NCBI GenBank assembly: GCA_026004615.1
Contig: BPJM01000001.1
Coordinates: 507,482-571,481 of the forward strand
Source: Planctomycetota bacterium
Lineage (GTDB): Bacteria > Planctomycetota > J058 > J103
Length of the DNA: 64,000 bases
Reading direction: 5' to 3'
Each line of letters begins with the position of its first letter. The stretch's first letter is position 1. The translations under genes and the position numbers were made by a program. Below the pieces are notes generated by a model. The model had not been told where the DNA came from. It was given only the letters and a program-made list of their open reading frames with translations, and did not search any database. This document shows, in pieces, positions 8,821 through 17,134 of this stretch.

Positions 8821-10053
8821 TCACAGCCGCCGGCGGGCACGCCCCAGGTCGCGCTGGAACATCTGCTCGACCGCGCGCACCAGCGCCGGGTCGTAGATGA
8901 CCAGCGTGCTCTCGAAGTTCTTCTCGGAGCTGACCGAGAAGTTGTACGAGCCGATCGAGGCCATCACCCCGTCGACCGTCATCGCGTTGGAGTGCAGCGG
9001 GGTGTCCAGCTCCCAGATCTCGATACCGGTGCCGAAGAACAGCATCCGCTGGAGGACCGCCGCCACCCAGTGCTGGAACCAGCCGGTGATGCCGTTGCGG
9101 GCGATGAACGCCCGGGCGGAGTTGGTCACCAGCACCACCCGCACCCCGCGGCGGGCCGCGCGGTGCGCTGCCTCGAACAGCCGCTGCGAGGGCGTGACGT
9201 TGTTGACGTGCCAGAGCACCTGCCGGCGCGCCGCATCGAGCACCCGCACGTAGTAGTCGGTCAGATGGTCCTCGCCTGCCCCCGACTCCTGGTTGATGAA
9301 TCGCGCCAGGCCGCCTGGCCCCGCCGCGGGCGGCAGCTGCGCCAGCGCGTCCTGCAGCTGTCCCAGGTAGGCCTGCGCCGCGAGGTCGCCCGGCACCAGA
9401 TCGAGCCAGGCCTCGAAGAACCCGCGTGCCATGTCGGCCGCGGCCGGGCCCTCGGCCAGCACCGCCGTGTCCTTGAAGCGGTGGTCCCGGCCGGTGGCGA
9501 ACAGGTACTCCTCCGCCAGGTTCATGCCGCTGGAGATCGCGCGGGTGAAGTCGGCGACGAGCATCTTCTGGTGCTGGCGGCCGGTGCGGCGGAAGTCGAA
9601 CAGGTGGTTGTACAGCGCCACGCGGCACCCCCCGCGGCGCAGCCGCTGCACGACCCGCGGATCGGCGAGCAGGCCGTCCAGCAGGCAGCGCACGTCCACC
9701 CCGCGTCCCGCGGCGGCGATCAGCTCGCGGGCGATCTCGTTGCCGGCGGCGTCATCGGCGAGGATCATGCTGGTGATCAGCACGCTAGCGCGCGCGCCGC
9801 GGATCAGATCCTTCATGCGCGGCAGGGCGGCGACGCCGTTCTCCAGCAGCTCGAACCGATTGCCTTCGGTCAGCCGCGAGTGCGAGCGCCGGTCGGTCTC
9901 GGCCTGGAAACCGGGCGTCAGGATCGGATGGTTGGGGTCGGGATGGACGGTGATCACCGAGCCCGGCTGCGCCGCCGCCGGGGGCAGCAGGCCGAACGCC
10001 CCGAACAGCACCATGGCTGCGAACAGGGGCCGTGCTCGTCGCCTCCGGCTCAT
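8821..10053 (-). CDS. Secreted phospholipase D family protein (HKD motifs, second one altered)
   Basis: The 410-residue product starts at ATG 10053 with a signal peptide (LFAAMVLFGAFGLLPPAAAQ). Two PLD repeats are visible. The first carries HQKMLVAD followed by SSGMN. The second carries HSNAMTVD followed by GSYN, where the usual HxK lysine is Asn. PLD-superfamily enzymes act on phosphodiesters (phospholipase D, cardiolipin synthase, some nucleases) using one HKD from each repeat, so the K-to-N change may reduce or alter activity. The RMKDLIRGARASVLITSMI segment resembles cardiolipin-synthase-like proteins. A perfect TATAAT lies just before the start codon. The phosphatidate phosphatase follows 48 nt downstream. 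Confidence 0.85.
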   Translation of the reverse strand: MSRRRRARPLFAAMVLFGAFGLLPPAAAQPGSVITVHPDPNHPILTPGFQAETDRRSHSRLTEGNRFELLENGVAALPRMKDLIRGARASVLITSMILADDAAGNEIARELIAAAGRGVDVRCLLDGLLADPRVVQRLRRGGCRVALYNHLFDFRRTGRQHQKMLVADFTRAISSGMNLAEEYLFATGRDHRFKDTAVLAEGPAAADMARGFFEAWLDLVPGDLAAQAYLGQLQDALAQLPPAAGPGGLARFINQESGAGEDHLTDYYVRVLDAARRQVLWHVNNVTPSQRLFEAAHRAARRGVRVVLVTNSARAFIARNGITGWFQHWVAAVLQRMLFFGTGIEIWELDTPLHSNAMTVDGVMASIGSYNFSVSSEKNFESTLVIYDPALVRAVEQMFQRDLGRARRRL

Positions 10054-10055
10054 GG

Positions 10056-10089
10056 AGCGGCCATTATAGCGGCTCCTCCGGCAGGTCAA
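10056..10089 (-). promoter_or_regulatory. Promoter of PLD-phosphatase operon
   Basis: On the minus strand TTGACC (10089-10084) is followed after 15 nt by a perfect TATAAT (10068-10063). The expected transcript start is about 10056, three nt before ATG 10053. No ribosome site lies between, so translation is probably leaderless. Confidence 0.55.
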
Positions 10090-10159
10090 TGCCGCGCCCG
10101 CGGCCTTTGCTCCCGCAGCCGGCGCCATCGCGGCCCGGCGGGCGGCTGCGTCCGCCCGC

Positions 10160-11773
10160 TCAGTCATCCTCCTCACCTTCGGGGTTCTCGAACAGCACCA
10201 GCGAGCGGAGCAACTCCACGACCGCGAGCCGGTCCTCCGCGCCGAGCGCGGCAAAGGCATCGCGCGCCGGCTGCGCCTCGCTCCGCCCTGGGTCCCCGAC
10301 CGGCGGCGGATCGTCCTCGCCGTGCAGCAGGATCGCCTCCTCGAGCGTGCCCGCGCGCCCGTCGTGCAACCACGGCCCGGTGCTGCCGACGCCCCACAGC
10401 TCCGCGGTCAGAAACACCGCCGGCTCGACCGCGACCGGCTGGCCGTCGATCTCGAGCGGCCGCCCATCGGCGCCGCGCACCGGGGTGGGCTGCGCGTCCG
10501 CGAGCTGCCGGCCCATGCGGTGGCGCTTGAGATCGCCGAACAGCCGCACCCGCGCGCCGCCGTCCGGGTGCGGCTCCAGGCGCGGGAAGTCGCCCTCGCG
10601 CACCAGGTGCACGCGCAGCGGGCGGGCCGGATCGAGCCCGCTCGCTGCCGGGTCGAGCTCCAGGTCGAGGTAGTTGCCGCGACCGCGCAGCGTCGGTTCC
10701 TCGAACACCGGATCGGCAAGGCGGAGCTCGGGCAGATGGCAGGCCGCGCACCCGATCCCCTCGAACAGCACGCGCCCGCGGCTCGCCAGCCGGGCCCGCT
10801 CGGCGGTGGGTGGCGGCAGCAACCGCTCGCGCACCAGCCGCTCCAGCGGCTGGGGGATCTCCTGCGCCGCCACATAGATCGTGATCGCGGTGATGTCGCC
10901 GACCGACAGCTCCCCCTGCACTCCGTCGCCGTCCGGATCGGCGCGCCCCAGCGGGTCCTTCGCCACCAGCTCCTCGGGCTCCATGCCCAGCTCGTCGCTC
11001 GCCGCCCCGCGGCAGAAATCGCGCAGCGCCGTCACGTTGCCCTTCCAGCCATAGGGCCGCACCACGAGATCGGGATCGACGCCCTCGACCCCGGAGGTGT
11101 CGACCGTCACCGCCCCGGCGGCGTCTTTCGCGACGCGGATCTCCCCGAACGAGACCCCCTTGGCGATCAGCGGCGCGCTGACCGGGCTGCCTCCGGGCAC
11201 GGCACGCGCGAGCGCGGCGTCGCGAATCGCCCACAGCTCCTCGGTCATCTCCTCGGCCAGGCGCTGCAGCACTCCGGCGCCGAACAACGAGGTCGGGTTG
11301 CGGGCGTTGAACGGCCCCTGGCCGTCGCGCGCCGGGTCCTGGAGCACGTTGCCGGCGGCCTCGCCGGCGCTGGTCGGAAAGGGGCGGTTGTGGCAGGCGA
11401 GGCACGCCTGGGCATTGGGACCGGTGAAGCGGCCACCGCCCGGCGGGCGGCGCGAGAACCGCTCGGGCAGGGGCGTGCCGTCGGGCAGGCGGGCGATGCC
11501 GGCGCCGTCCAGCGCGTTGAACGCCACCTCGAACAGCTCGTCGCCGGCGGCGAACACCTCGCGGAAACCCAGCACCCCGTCGGTGATGGCGTGCTGCTCG
11601 ACGTGGCCGCCGAGTAGCGGGAACGCCGGCTGGTCGCCCGGTGGGTCCCCGGGCGCGCCGCCACCGCCACCGCCATGCTCGCAGCCCACGAGCACGAGCC
11701 CCACGCCCAGCACGAGCCCCAGCCCGCACGCAAACGCCGCCCTCGACTGCCACCGGCACTCGCGGTCTCCCAT
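10160..11773 (-). CDS. Di-haem oxidoreductase (DHOR family), lipoprotein
   Basis: The 537-residue product starts at ATG 11773 behind GGGGAGAGG. Its hydrophobic signal ends in LVGC, a lipobox. Two c-type haem sites are present, CLACH (followed by NRPFP) and CAACH, each within segments typical of the DHOR family (putative thiol oxidoreductase/peroxidase-like di-haem proteins). Late motifs GPWLHDGRAGTLEEAILLHG and a final helix match the family C-terminus. It probably transfers electrons in the periplasm. It follows a Rieske protein by 25 nt and a porin, so it is the last gene of a three-gene operon. The exact substrate is unknown. Confidence 0.87.
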   Translation of the reverse strand: MGDRECRWQSRAAFACGLGLVLGVGLVLVGCEHGGGGGGAPGDPPGDQPAFPLLGGHVEQHAITDGVLGFREVFAAGDELFEVAFNALDGAGIARLPDGTPLPERFSRRPPGGGRFTGPNAQACLACHNRPFPTSAGEAAGNVLQDPARDGQGPFNARNPTSLFGAGVLQRLAEEMTEELWAIRDAALARAVPGGSPVSAPLIAKGVSFGEIRVAKDAAGAVTVDTSGVEGVDPDLVVRPYGWKGNVTALRDFCRGAASDELGMEPEELVAKDPLGRADPDGDGVQGELSVGDITAITIYVAAQEIPQPLERLVRERLLPPPTAERARLASRGRVLFEGIGCAACHLPELRLADPVFEEPTLRGRGNYLDLELDPAASGLDPARPLRVHLVREGDFPRLEPHPDGGARVRLFGDLKRHRMGRQLADAQPTPVRGADGRPLEIDGQPVAVEPAVFLTAELWGVGSTGPWLHDGRAGTLEEAILLHGEDDPPPVGDPGRSEAQPARDAFAALGAEDRLAVVELLRSLVLFENPEGEEDD

Positions 11774-11798
11774 CGCCGCCTCTCCCCAAGGGCGCCCC

Positions 11799-12338
11799 TC
11801 AGGCGCCGAGATCGACCACCACCTCCTCGCCCTCCCGCCAGGCGCGGAAGGTGCGAAGCGGCCGCGGAGCGGGTCCGCTCAGGTTGCGACCGGCCGCGTC
11901 GTAGCGCGAGCCGTGGCAGGGGCAGTAAAACGCATCGCCCGCCGGCGCCACCGTGCAGCCCTGATGCGTGCACACCGCGGAGATCGCCTCGAAGTCGCCC
12001 TGCGGCTTTCCGCCGGCGCGGCGCCGCACGAAAAGCGGACCCGCCTCGGGGCTGAGCACCTTGATCAGGCCGCCCGGCTGCGCGAGTTCCGGGTAGCGCC
12101 CGAGCGGCACCCGCACCCGGGATCCGCGGCCGGCGCGGTAGCTGCGCGGCGGCGCGGTGCAGCCGCCGAGCCAGGCGGCGAGCACGCTGCCCGCAGCAGC
12201 CAGTGCCTGCGCGGCGGTCCGGCGCGCCGCGTGCACCAGCAGCTGGCGGCGGCCCAGCCGCCGCTGCGCACCACCTCCTCGCCCTGGCGAGCCCGGCTCG
12301 CTTCGCCCCACCGCCCGGCCCCCTGCCCGTGGCCGCAC
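11799..12338 (-). CDS. Rieske [2Fe-2S] protein with TAT/lipoprotein signal
   Basis: The 179-residue product carries the two Rieske cluster boxes CTHQGC and CPCHGS, including the typical SRYDAAGRNLSGPAPRPL segment after the second box. A twin-arginine signal is suggested by GRRQLLVHAARRTAAQALAAAG, ending in a possible lipobox LGGC. GTG 12338 starts five nt after the porin stop codon; internal starts cannot be excluded because the region before the RR motif is unremarkable. Unlike bc1 Rieske proteins it has no cytochrome b neighbour. Its partner is the DHOR di-haem lipoprotein encoded 25 nt downstream, which suggests a small periplasmic redox module. Confidence 0.85.
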   Translation of the reverse strand: MRPRAGGRAVGRSEPGSPGRGGGAQRRLGRRQLLVHAARRTAAQALAAAGSVLAAWLGGCTAPPRSYRAGRGSRVRVPLGRYPELAQPGGLIKVLSPEAGPLFVRRRAGGKPQGDFEAISAVCTHQGCTVAPAGDAFYCPCHGSRYDAAGRNLSGPAPRPLRTFRAWREGEEVVVDLGA

Positions 12339-12343
12339 GCAGC

Positions 12344-13825
12344 TCAGAAGTACGACGCCAGTCCGAACACCACCCCCTCGTCGTCCGGCCGCCGCCCGGG
12401 CACGTCACGCTCGCCCAGGCTGCGCAGAGCGAACCGATACGACGCCTTGAAGACCGTGTCGGCGAACGGCCGGAAGCTCAGCCCCGGCTCGATCGCCTCG
12501 CCGATGTCCCCGTCCAGATCGACCCGCTCGTAGCGCAGCGCCACGCCGAGCCGTGCTGCCTCGCCGTCGAACACGTACGGCAGCGCTTCGCGCAGCCACG
12601 CCGGCATGCCGCCGAGGCCGGCCTGGACATAGAATCCCCAGAACCGATCGGGCACCCCGGCGGTGCGCGCGAAGGCGTCGCGCTCGAAGCCGGCCCAGGC
12701 GAACTCGCCCTCCAGGGCGAACGGGCCGTGTTCGACCGCGAGGTCCGCGGCGACGATCGACAACCGGTTGTCGTTGCGCTCGTCGTAGTCGCCCGCATAG
12801 AACGAAAAGCCCGCCTCGGCCAACCCGCCCAGCCCGAGCGCCACCCTCCCGGTGAAGGCCGGCGAGCCATTGGTGTCGCCGCCGAGGGACGGTCTGCCCT
12901 CGCGCAACAGGTGCTGGAACTCGGTGGGCGGCACCGCGAGCGTGCCGGAGCGATCGAGCAACCCCAAGCCGTTCACCAGATACGCCTCGTAGCGCAGCAC
13001 CAGCGCCGCCCCCGGCAGCTGCAGGCTGCCATGCACTCCCACGCCCGCCTCGCTCAACGTCGTCGGGATGACGAAGGTCGAGACCAGAGGCCGGTCGGTC
13101 AGCTCGCGTACCGGCCCGTCGTGGTTGACGTTGATGCGACCGAGCGGCACGAGCAGCACGCCGCCACGCACCACCAGCTGCTCGAAGATCACCCAGTCGG
13201 CGAATGCCATCTCGACCGCCACCTCGAGATCCTCGCCCGGCTGCTCGTGCTCGAACTCGATCTCTCCGGCGAAGCGGACCCGCTCCGCCACGTCGGCGAA
13301 CGCGAACAGATTCGTCCGGTGGGCGCGAAAGCCGCGCGGGATCTCGAGCACCGGATCGCGATATGCGTGGAACTCCAGCTCGGTGTAGCCGCCGAGATAG
13401 GCGCGCTGCCAGAGCTGGACCAGAAACGGCTTGTCGTAGACGCCGCGCAGCGCGCGCGGGGTCTTTAGCTCATCGCGCTCCCACAGCGGCCGCAAGGCAG
13501 GCGGCCGGCTGCGCTCGCGCGGCGCACCGCCGCCCGGCGCCGGCTGCTCCGGCGCCGCCCGGCGGCGCAGCTCGTCCTCCAGTGCCCCGAGCCGCGCGCG
13601 CAGTTCGGCCAGCTCGTGCTCCAGCTCCGAGGTCGCCGCGGCCTGAGGCAGCTGCGCGGAGCCAGCAGGAGGCGACCCGGCGGCCAGCGCCGAGGGCACC
13701 CCCGGCAGCGCTGCGGTACAGCCCCAGACGAGGAGCGCCCCCACGCTGCGGGGCAGCAGCTCATGGCTGGCGGAAGAGGCGGCGTGGCGCGAGCACCGAG
13801 CCGCGGAGCGCGAGTCCATGCGCAT
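12344..13825 (-). CDS. Outer-membrane porin with N-terminal coiled coil (OprO/OprP-like barrel)
   Basis: The 493-residue product has a signal region (VGALLVWGCTAALPGVPSALA), a short heptad-rich coiled coil (ELEHELAELRARLGALEDEL) and a long run of alternating beta strands ending in Phe (FGLASYF), the usual outer-membrane insertion signature. The layout resembles phosphate-selective porin O/P proteins; ion specificity cannot be read from sequence. Start ATG 13825 is seven nt from a TATAGG box, while ATG 13819 is an alternative. It is the first gene of the porin-Rieske-DHOR operon. Confidence 0.78.
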   Translation of the reverse strand: MRMDSRSAARCSRHAASSASHELLPRSVGALLVWGCTAALPGVPSALAAGSPPAGSAQLPQAAATSELEHELAELRARLGALEDELRRRAAPEQPAPGGGAPRERSRPPALRPLWERDELKTPRALRGVYDKPFLVQLWQRAYLGGYTELEFHAYRDPVLEIPRGFRAHRTNLFAFADVAERVRFAGEIEFEHEQPGEDLEVAVEMAFADWVIFEQLVVRGGVLLVPLGRINVNHDGPVRELTDRPLVSTFVIPTTLSEAGVGVHGSLQLPGAALVLRYEAYLVNGLGLLDRSGTLAVPPTEFQHLLREGRPSLGGDTNGSPAFTGRVALGLGGLAEAGFSFYAGDYDERNDNRLSIVAADLAVEHGPFALEGEFAWAGFERDAFARTAGVPDRFWGFYVQAGLGGMPAWLREALPYVFDGEAARLGVALRYERVDLDGDIGEAIEPGLSFRPFADTVFKASYRFALRSLGERDVPGRRPDDEGVVFGLASYF

Positions 13826-14024
13826 AGTTGTCCTATACCATAAAGTTTGTCTTTAGGACTCTTTCTTAGCGCGACGCGAGAAAGTTAGCGTTGGCTACTT
13901 CCGGAGTCAAGGGGTATGGTGCCCGGGCGGCGGTGCAGCCGCGGTCCAGCGCCCACGGCCGCTTGCCGCCCCGGGCTGGCCGCCGTGGCAGGCCCGGCTG
14001 CCGAGCAAGGGAGGATGCGGGCGC
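13826..14024. promoter_or_regulatory. AT-rich divergent regulatory region with nested inverted repeats
   Basis: This is one of the few AT-rich stretches in the window. GTCCTA (13830-13835) pairs with TAGGAC (13854-13859). Inside that repeat TAAAG (13841-13845) pairs with CTTTA (13851-13855) around a five-nt centre. CTTTCT (13861-13866) pairs with AGAAAG (13879-13884). On the minus strand TATAGG (13837-13832) would start transcription at the porin ATG 13825. On the + strand TTGGCT (13891-13896), an 18-nt spacer and TATGGT (13915-13920) form a promoter candidate for the dioxygenase, whose GTG 14025 has a GGAGG site. The palindromes overlap the porin promoter, which suggests repressor binding. 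Confidence 0.5.
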
Positions 14025-14858
14025 GTGGCGCAGACGGCCGGTCCACAGGGCGGTGCGGCGAAGCCGGACGAACGCCATCCGGCCCTCACTTACGCCTCGT
14101 ACCTGCGGCTCGAGGAGCTGCTCCGCCTGCAGTGCCCGCGCTCGGCGGAGCACGACGAGATCCTGTTCATCATCATCCACCAGGTCTACGAACTCTGGTT
14201 CAAGGAGGTGCTGCACGAACTCGCGCGCCTACGACAGGGCCTGCTCGACGGCGAGACGCCGATCGTCCGCGCCACGCTCAAGCGCGTGCTCACGATCCTC
14301 AAGACGCTGGTCGCGCAGGTGGACGTGCTGGAGACGATGACGCCGGTGAGCTTCTTGTCCTTCCGCGCCCGGCTGGAGTCGGCCAGCGGGCTGCAGTCGG
14401 CGCAGTTCCGCGAGATCGAGTTCGTGCTCGGGCGCAAGAACCGCGCCTTGGTGCGGCTGCACCCCGAGGGCACCGAGGCGCGCCGCCGCCTGGAGGAGCG
14501 CCTGCACGAACCCACCGTCTGGGATGCCTTCCTGCGATATCTGTGCGAGCACCGCGGCTACGCGGTGCCCCGGCGCGCGCTGGAACGCGATCCGAGCCGC
14601 CCGGTCGAGCCCGAGCCGGAGCTGCAGCCCCTGCTGATCGAGATCTATCGCACCGACCCCGATACCGCGCAGGTGTGCGAGCTCCTGGTCGACCTGGACG
14701 AGGGACTCCAGGAGTGGCGCTACCGCCACGTCAAGATGGTCGAGCGCACGATCGGCACCAAGCGCGGCACCGGCGGCTCGAGCGGTGCCGCCTATCTGCG
14801 AGCGACGCTGTTCCAGCCGCTGTTTCCCGACCTGTGGGCGATCCGCAGCGAACTCTGA
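14025..14858 (+). CDS. kynA: Tryptophan 2,3-dioxygenase
   Basis: The 277-residue product has the normal length and all family segments: LTYASYLRLEELL at the N-terminus, HDEILFIIIHQVYELWFKE, and the C-terminal RHVKMVERTIG...GTGGSSG block, which contains the proximal haem histidine and substrate-binding loop. The enzyme opens the indole ring of tryptophan to N-formylkynurenine. GTG 14025 is preceded by GGAGG. It stands alone, with no kynurenine formamidase or kynureninase nearby, so the rest of the pathway must lie elsewhere. Transcription starts from the shared divergent region with the porin operon. Confidence 0.95.
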   Translation: MAQTAGPQGGAAKPDERHPALTYASYLRLEELLRLQCPRSAEHDEILFIIIHQVYELWFKEVLHELARLRQGLLDGETPIVRATLKRVLTILKTLVAQVDVLETMTPVSFLSFRARLESASGLQSAQFREIEFVLGRKNRALVRLHPEGTEARRRLEERLHEPTVWDAFLRYLCEHRGYAVPRRALERDPSRPVEPEPELQPLLIEIYRTDPDTAQVCELLVDLDEGLQEWRYRHVKMVERTIGTKRGTGGSSGAAYLRATLFQPLFPDLWAIRSEL

Positions 14859-14921
14859 GCGCCGGGGACTGCAGCTGGTGCGGGCGGCGCCGGTGGGCGC
14901 GGGAGCTCGCCGCCGAGCCGC

Positions 14922-16115
14922 TTACCGCGGTTGCTCGGGCTCGCCCCCGCCACCTCCTCCTTGCGGTGAAGGCGGGGCGGCGGGTGAGGCCGCGGCCTCG
15001 CCCTCCATGCCCGCCGGCAGCTCCGCGGCCGCTCCCTCCCCCTCGCCACCGGCCGGCGGCAGCGCGGGCGGCTCGATCTCCTCGGCCGGCAGCCCGATGT
15101 CGCCTCGCTCGAGCGCTTCGCGGTCGACGTCGGCGACGAGCACCGCGCCGCCGCGAAGCCCGGTACGCACCAGCGCCAGCTTGCCGCCGGCCGCCGAGCA
15201 GGCGACGCACCCGCGGCCGAGCGAGCGCCGCTCACCGCCGTCGGCGAAGATCGCCTGCACACCGCCGTCCGAACCGTTGGCGATCAGGACCGTACCATCC
15301 GCGAGGTCGAGCGGCACCGCGGCGATCGCATCGGTGGCGACCATCGTGGTCTCTTTGGTCCTGGGCGACCAGTACGCGATCGCCTGCATGTGGGTGTCGG
15401 TGAAGTACAGCCGCGTGCCGTCCGGCGACCAGCAGATGAAGTTCGGCACCGGATCGCCGGGGCTCGCCCCGCGCAGCACCTGCAGGTCGGCCGCCTCGCC
15501 GAGCCCGATCACGCGCAGCACCCGCGCCCGCTGCTCCGGCGGCCCCTCCAGCGCCAGCACGGCCGCCCACTTGCCATCGGGCGAGACCGCCAGGTCGAGC
15601 ACGCGCGCTCCCTCGGCGAGCGCATGCACGTCGGTGACCGCGTCATCGGCGAGCGCCACCCGCCGCAACACGTTGGGAAAGCCCGGCGCCTCCTGGTGCG
15701 CGACCAGCAGCGCCTGCGCATCGAGCCAGTCCGCGGCGAGGACCGAGCCCGTACGCGGCCCGACCGGGCGGTCGCCGGTGCCGTCGGCGCGCACCACGTG
15801 CACCTCGACTTCACCCGCCGCATCCCGCGCCGTCAGGTAGAAAAGCTGGGTCCCGTCCGGCGACCACGGACCGGCGAGCATGGTCTTCATGGCCAGGCGC
15901 CGGCCGGTGGGCACCTGCTGCGCGAACGTCGCCACGCGCACCGGCACCGCCCCCTCGCCGAGCGGCGCCACCTGGAGCGACACCCGTCCGTCATCCTCCA
16001 CCGCCGCCCACGCGAGCCGGCTCGCATCCGGTGCGAGCACCGGCGCGAAGACCAGACCCCGATCCGAGACGGTGAGCACCGCTGCCACCAACAGGGAAGC
16101 GAGCGCGGTTCCCAT
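14922..16115 (-). CDS. TolB-like beta-propeller (PD40/WD40-like) exported protein
   Basis: The 397-residue product has a hydrophobic N-terminus (ALASLLVAAVLTV) and several PD40 repeats of the form WSPDGTQLFYLT, VSPDGKWAAVL and WSPDGTRLYFT, typical of the TolB/DPP-IV-like six-bladed propeller. A Gly/Pro/Glu-rich tail of about 60 residues follows. ATG 16115 has GGGAGG seven nt upstream. No Tol-Pal genes are adjacent, so tolB itself is unlikely; a periplasmic binding or scaffolding role is inferred. Confidence 0.75.
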   Translation of the reverse strand: MGTALASLLVAAVLTVSDRGLVFAPVLAPDASRLAWAAVEDDGRVSLQVAPLGEGAVPVRVATFAQQVPTGRRLAMKTMLAGPWSPDGTQLFYLTARDAAGEVEVHVVRADGTGDRPVGPRTGSVLAADWLDAQALLVAHQEAPGFPNVLRRVALADDAVTDVHALAEGARVLDLAVSPDGKWAAVLALEGPPEQRARVLRVIGLGEAADLQVLRGASPGDPVPNFICWSPDGTRLYFTDTHMQAIAYWSPRTKETTMVATDAIAAVPLDLADGTVLIANGSDGGVQAIFADGGERRSLGRGCVACSAAGGKLALVRTGLRGGAVLVADVDREALERGDIGLPAEEIEPPALPPAGGEGEGAAAELPAGMEGEAAASPAAPPSPQGGGGGGEPEQPR

Positions 16116-16206
16116 GGTCGTGCCTCCCCTCGGGACGTTCGAGCTTCGGCGCGGAGTCTAGCAGCTACCCCAGCGAGGTGCAATCGCGCCCGGCGGGGCC
16201 GCGCCT

Positions 16207-17028
16207 CTACGCCCCGCCGCTCCACGCGACCGCCCGCCACAGCGGTGCCAGCAGGGGAAGTTCGGCCCGCAGCCGCTCGGCGAGCGCCGCGCCGGCAGCG
16301 ATCGCCTCGGCGCGCGGCAGCGCCGCCAGCACCTCGAGCCAGTGCTCCCCCGGCGTGTAGAACCCGAGCAGGTGGTCGAGTCGCGGCCCCGTCATCTCGC
16401 AGCAGACATGGCGTCGCTGCCAGCCGCCGATCCCCATGGCAAACCCGCGCGGCAGCCCGCGCAGGGCCGCCAGCACCGCGGCGCGCCGCGCCGGCTCGCC
16501 GGCGGCACGCTTGAGGTTCTGCCCGTCCCACCACGCCGCCGGGTGGACCTTCATGCCCCAGGCGAGCCGCTCGCGGTCGATCTCCACCAGCAGCACCACC
16601 CCCAGGTAGGTGGGATCGGCGTCCGCGCCCAGCTCGGCGCCCAGCAGCCGCTTCAGCGCGGCCCGGGCGCGCGCCCCGCGGCCGAAGTATGCCCACATCG
16701 AGGCGACACGCCAGGCGTTGTAGCTGTACGGGTGGGAGAGCGAGGTCCGCCCTTCGAGCTCGAGCCCCGCCGCAGCGAGCGCCGGCTCGAGTTCGCCCAG
16801 CAGCGCGGCCAGCTTGCGCTTGACCACCAGCCGCTCGGCGTTGTAGGCCGCCGAGCGCTGCTTGTCGGGCAGGAAGGCGTCGAAGTCGCGCTCCAGAAAG
16901 CCGGGAAAGCTCTGATAGTGCGGCGCCAGCGCGGCGAACTCCGGGTCGTGCAGATCCGCATCGCGCGGTCCGCGCCGCCGGCCCCGCCGCCCTGCCCCAC
17001 CGCCCGCACCGCTTCTTCGCGCTGCCAT
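16207..17028 (-). CDS. Conserved-looking hypothetical protein, last gene of the murQ-anmK cluster
   Basis: The 273-residue product starts at ATG 17028. I do not recognise a family. It begins with a basic Gly/Arg stretch, then has FPGFLERDFDAFLPDKQRSA, SHPYSYNAWRVASMWAYFGR and GIGGWQRRHVCCEMTGPRLD, segments rich in Trp, Tyr and His that look like a soluble enzyme or binding fold. No signal peptide or membrane span is visible. It lies 106 nt after the larger EI-like swivel gene on the same strand, so it may be co-transcribed with murQ, anmK and both swivel genes. Confidence 0.65.
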   Translation of the reverse strand: MAARRSGAGGGAGRRGRRRGPRDADLHDPEFAALAPHYQSFPGFLERDFDAFLPDKQRSAAYNAERLVVKRKLAALLGELEPALAAAGLELEGRTSLSHPYSYNAWRVASMWAYFGRGARARAALKRLLGAELGADADPTYLGVVLLVEIDRERLAWGMKVHPAAWWDGQNLKRAAGEPARRAAVLAALRGLPRGFAMGIGGWQRRHVCCEMTGPRLDHLLGFYTPGEHWLEVLAALPRAEAIAAGAALAERLRAELPLLAPLWRAVAWSGGA

Positions 17029-17134
17029 CGCCGCTCGCCGCGTCCCAGCCTCGCCGCCCCGGCACCCCAGCCGCGCCCGGTGGGCGCGGCACACGCACCG
17101 CCAGACGCCCCGCCGGCCGCGCCAACGGGCTCGG

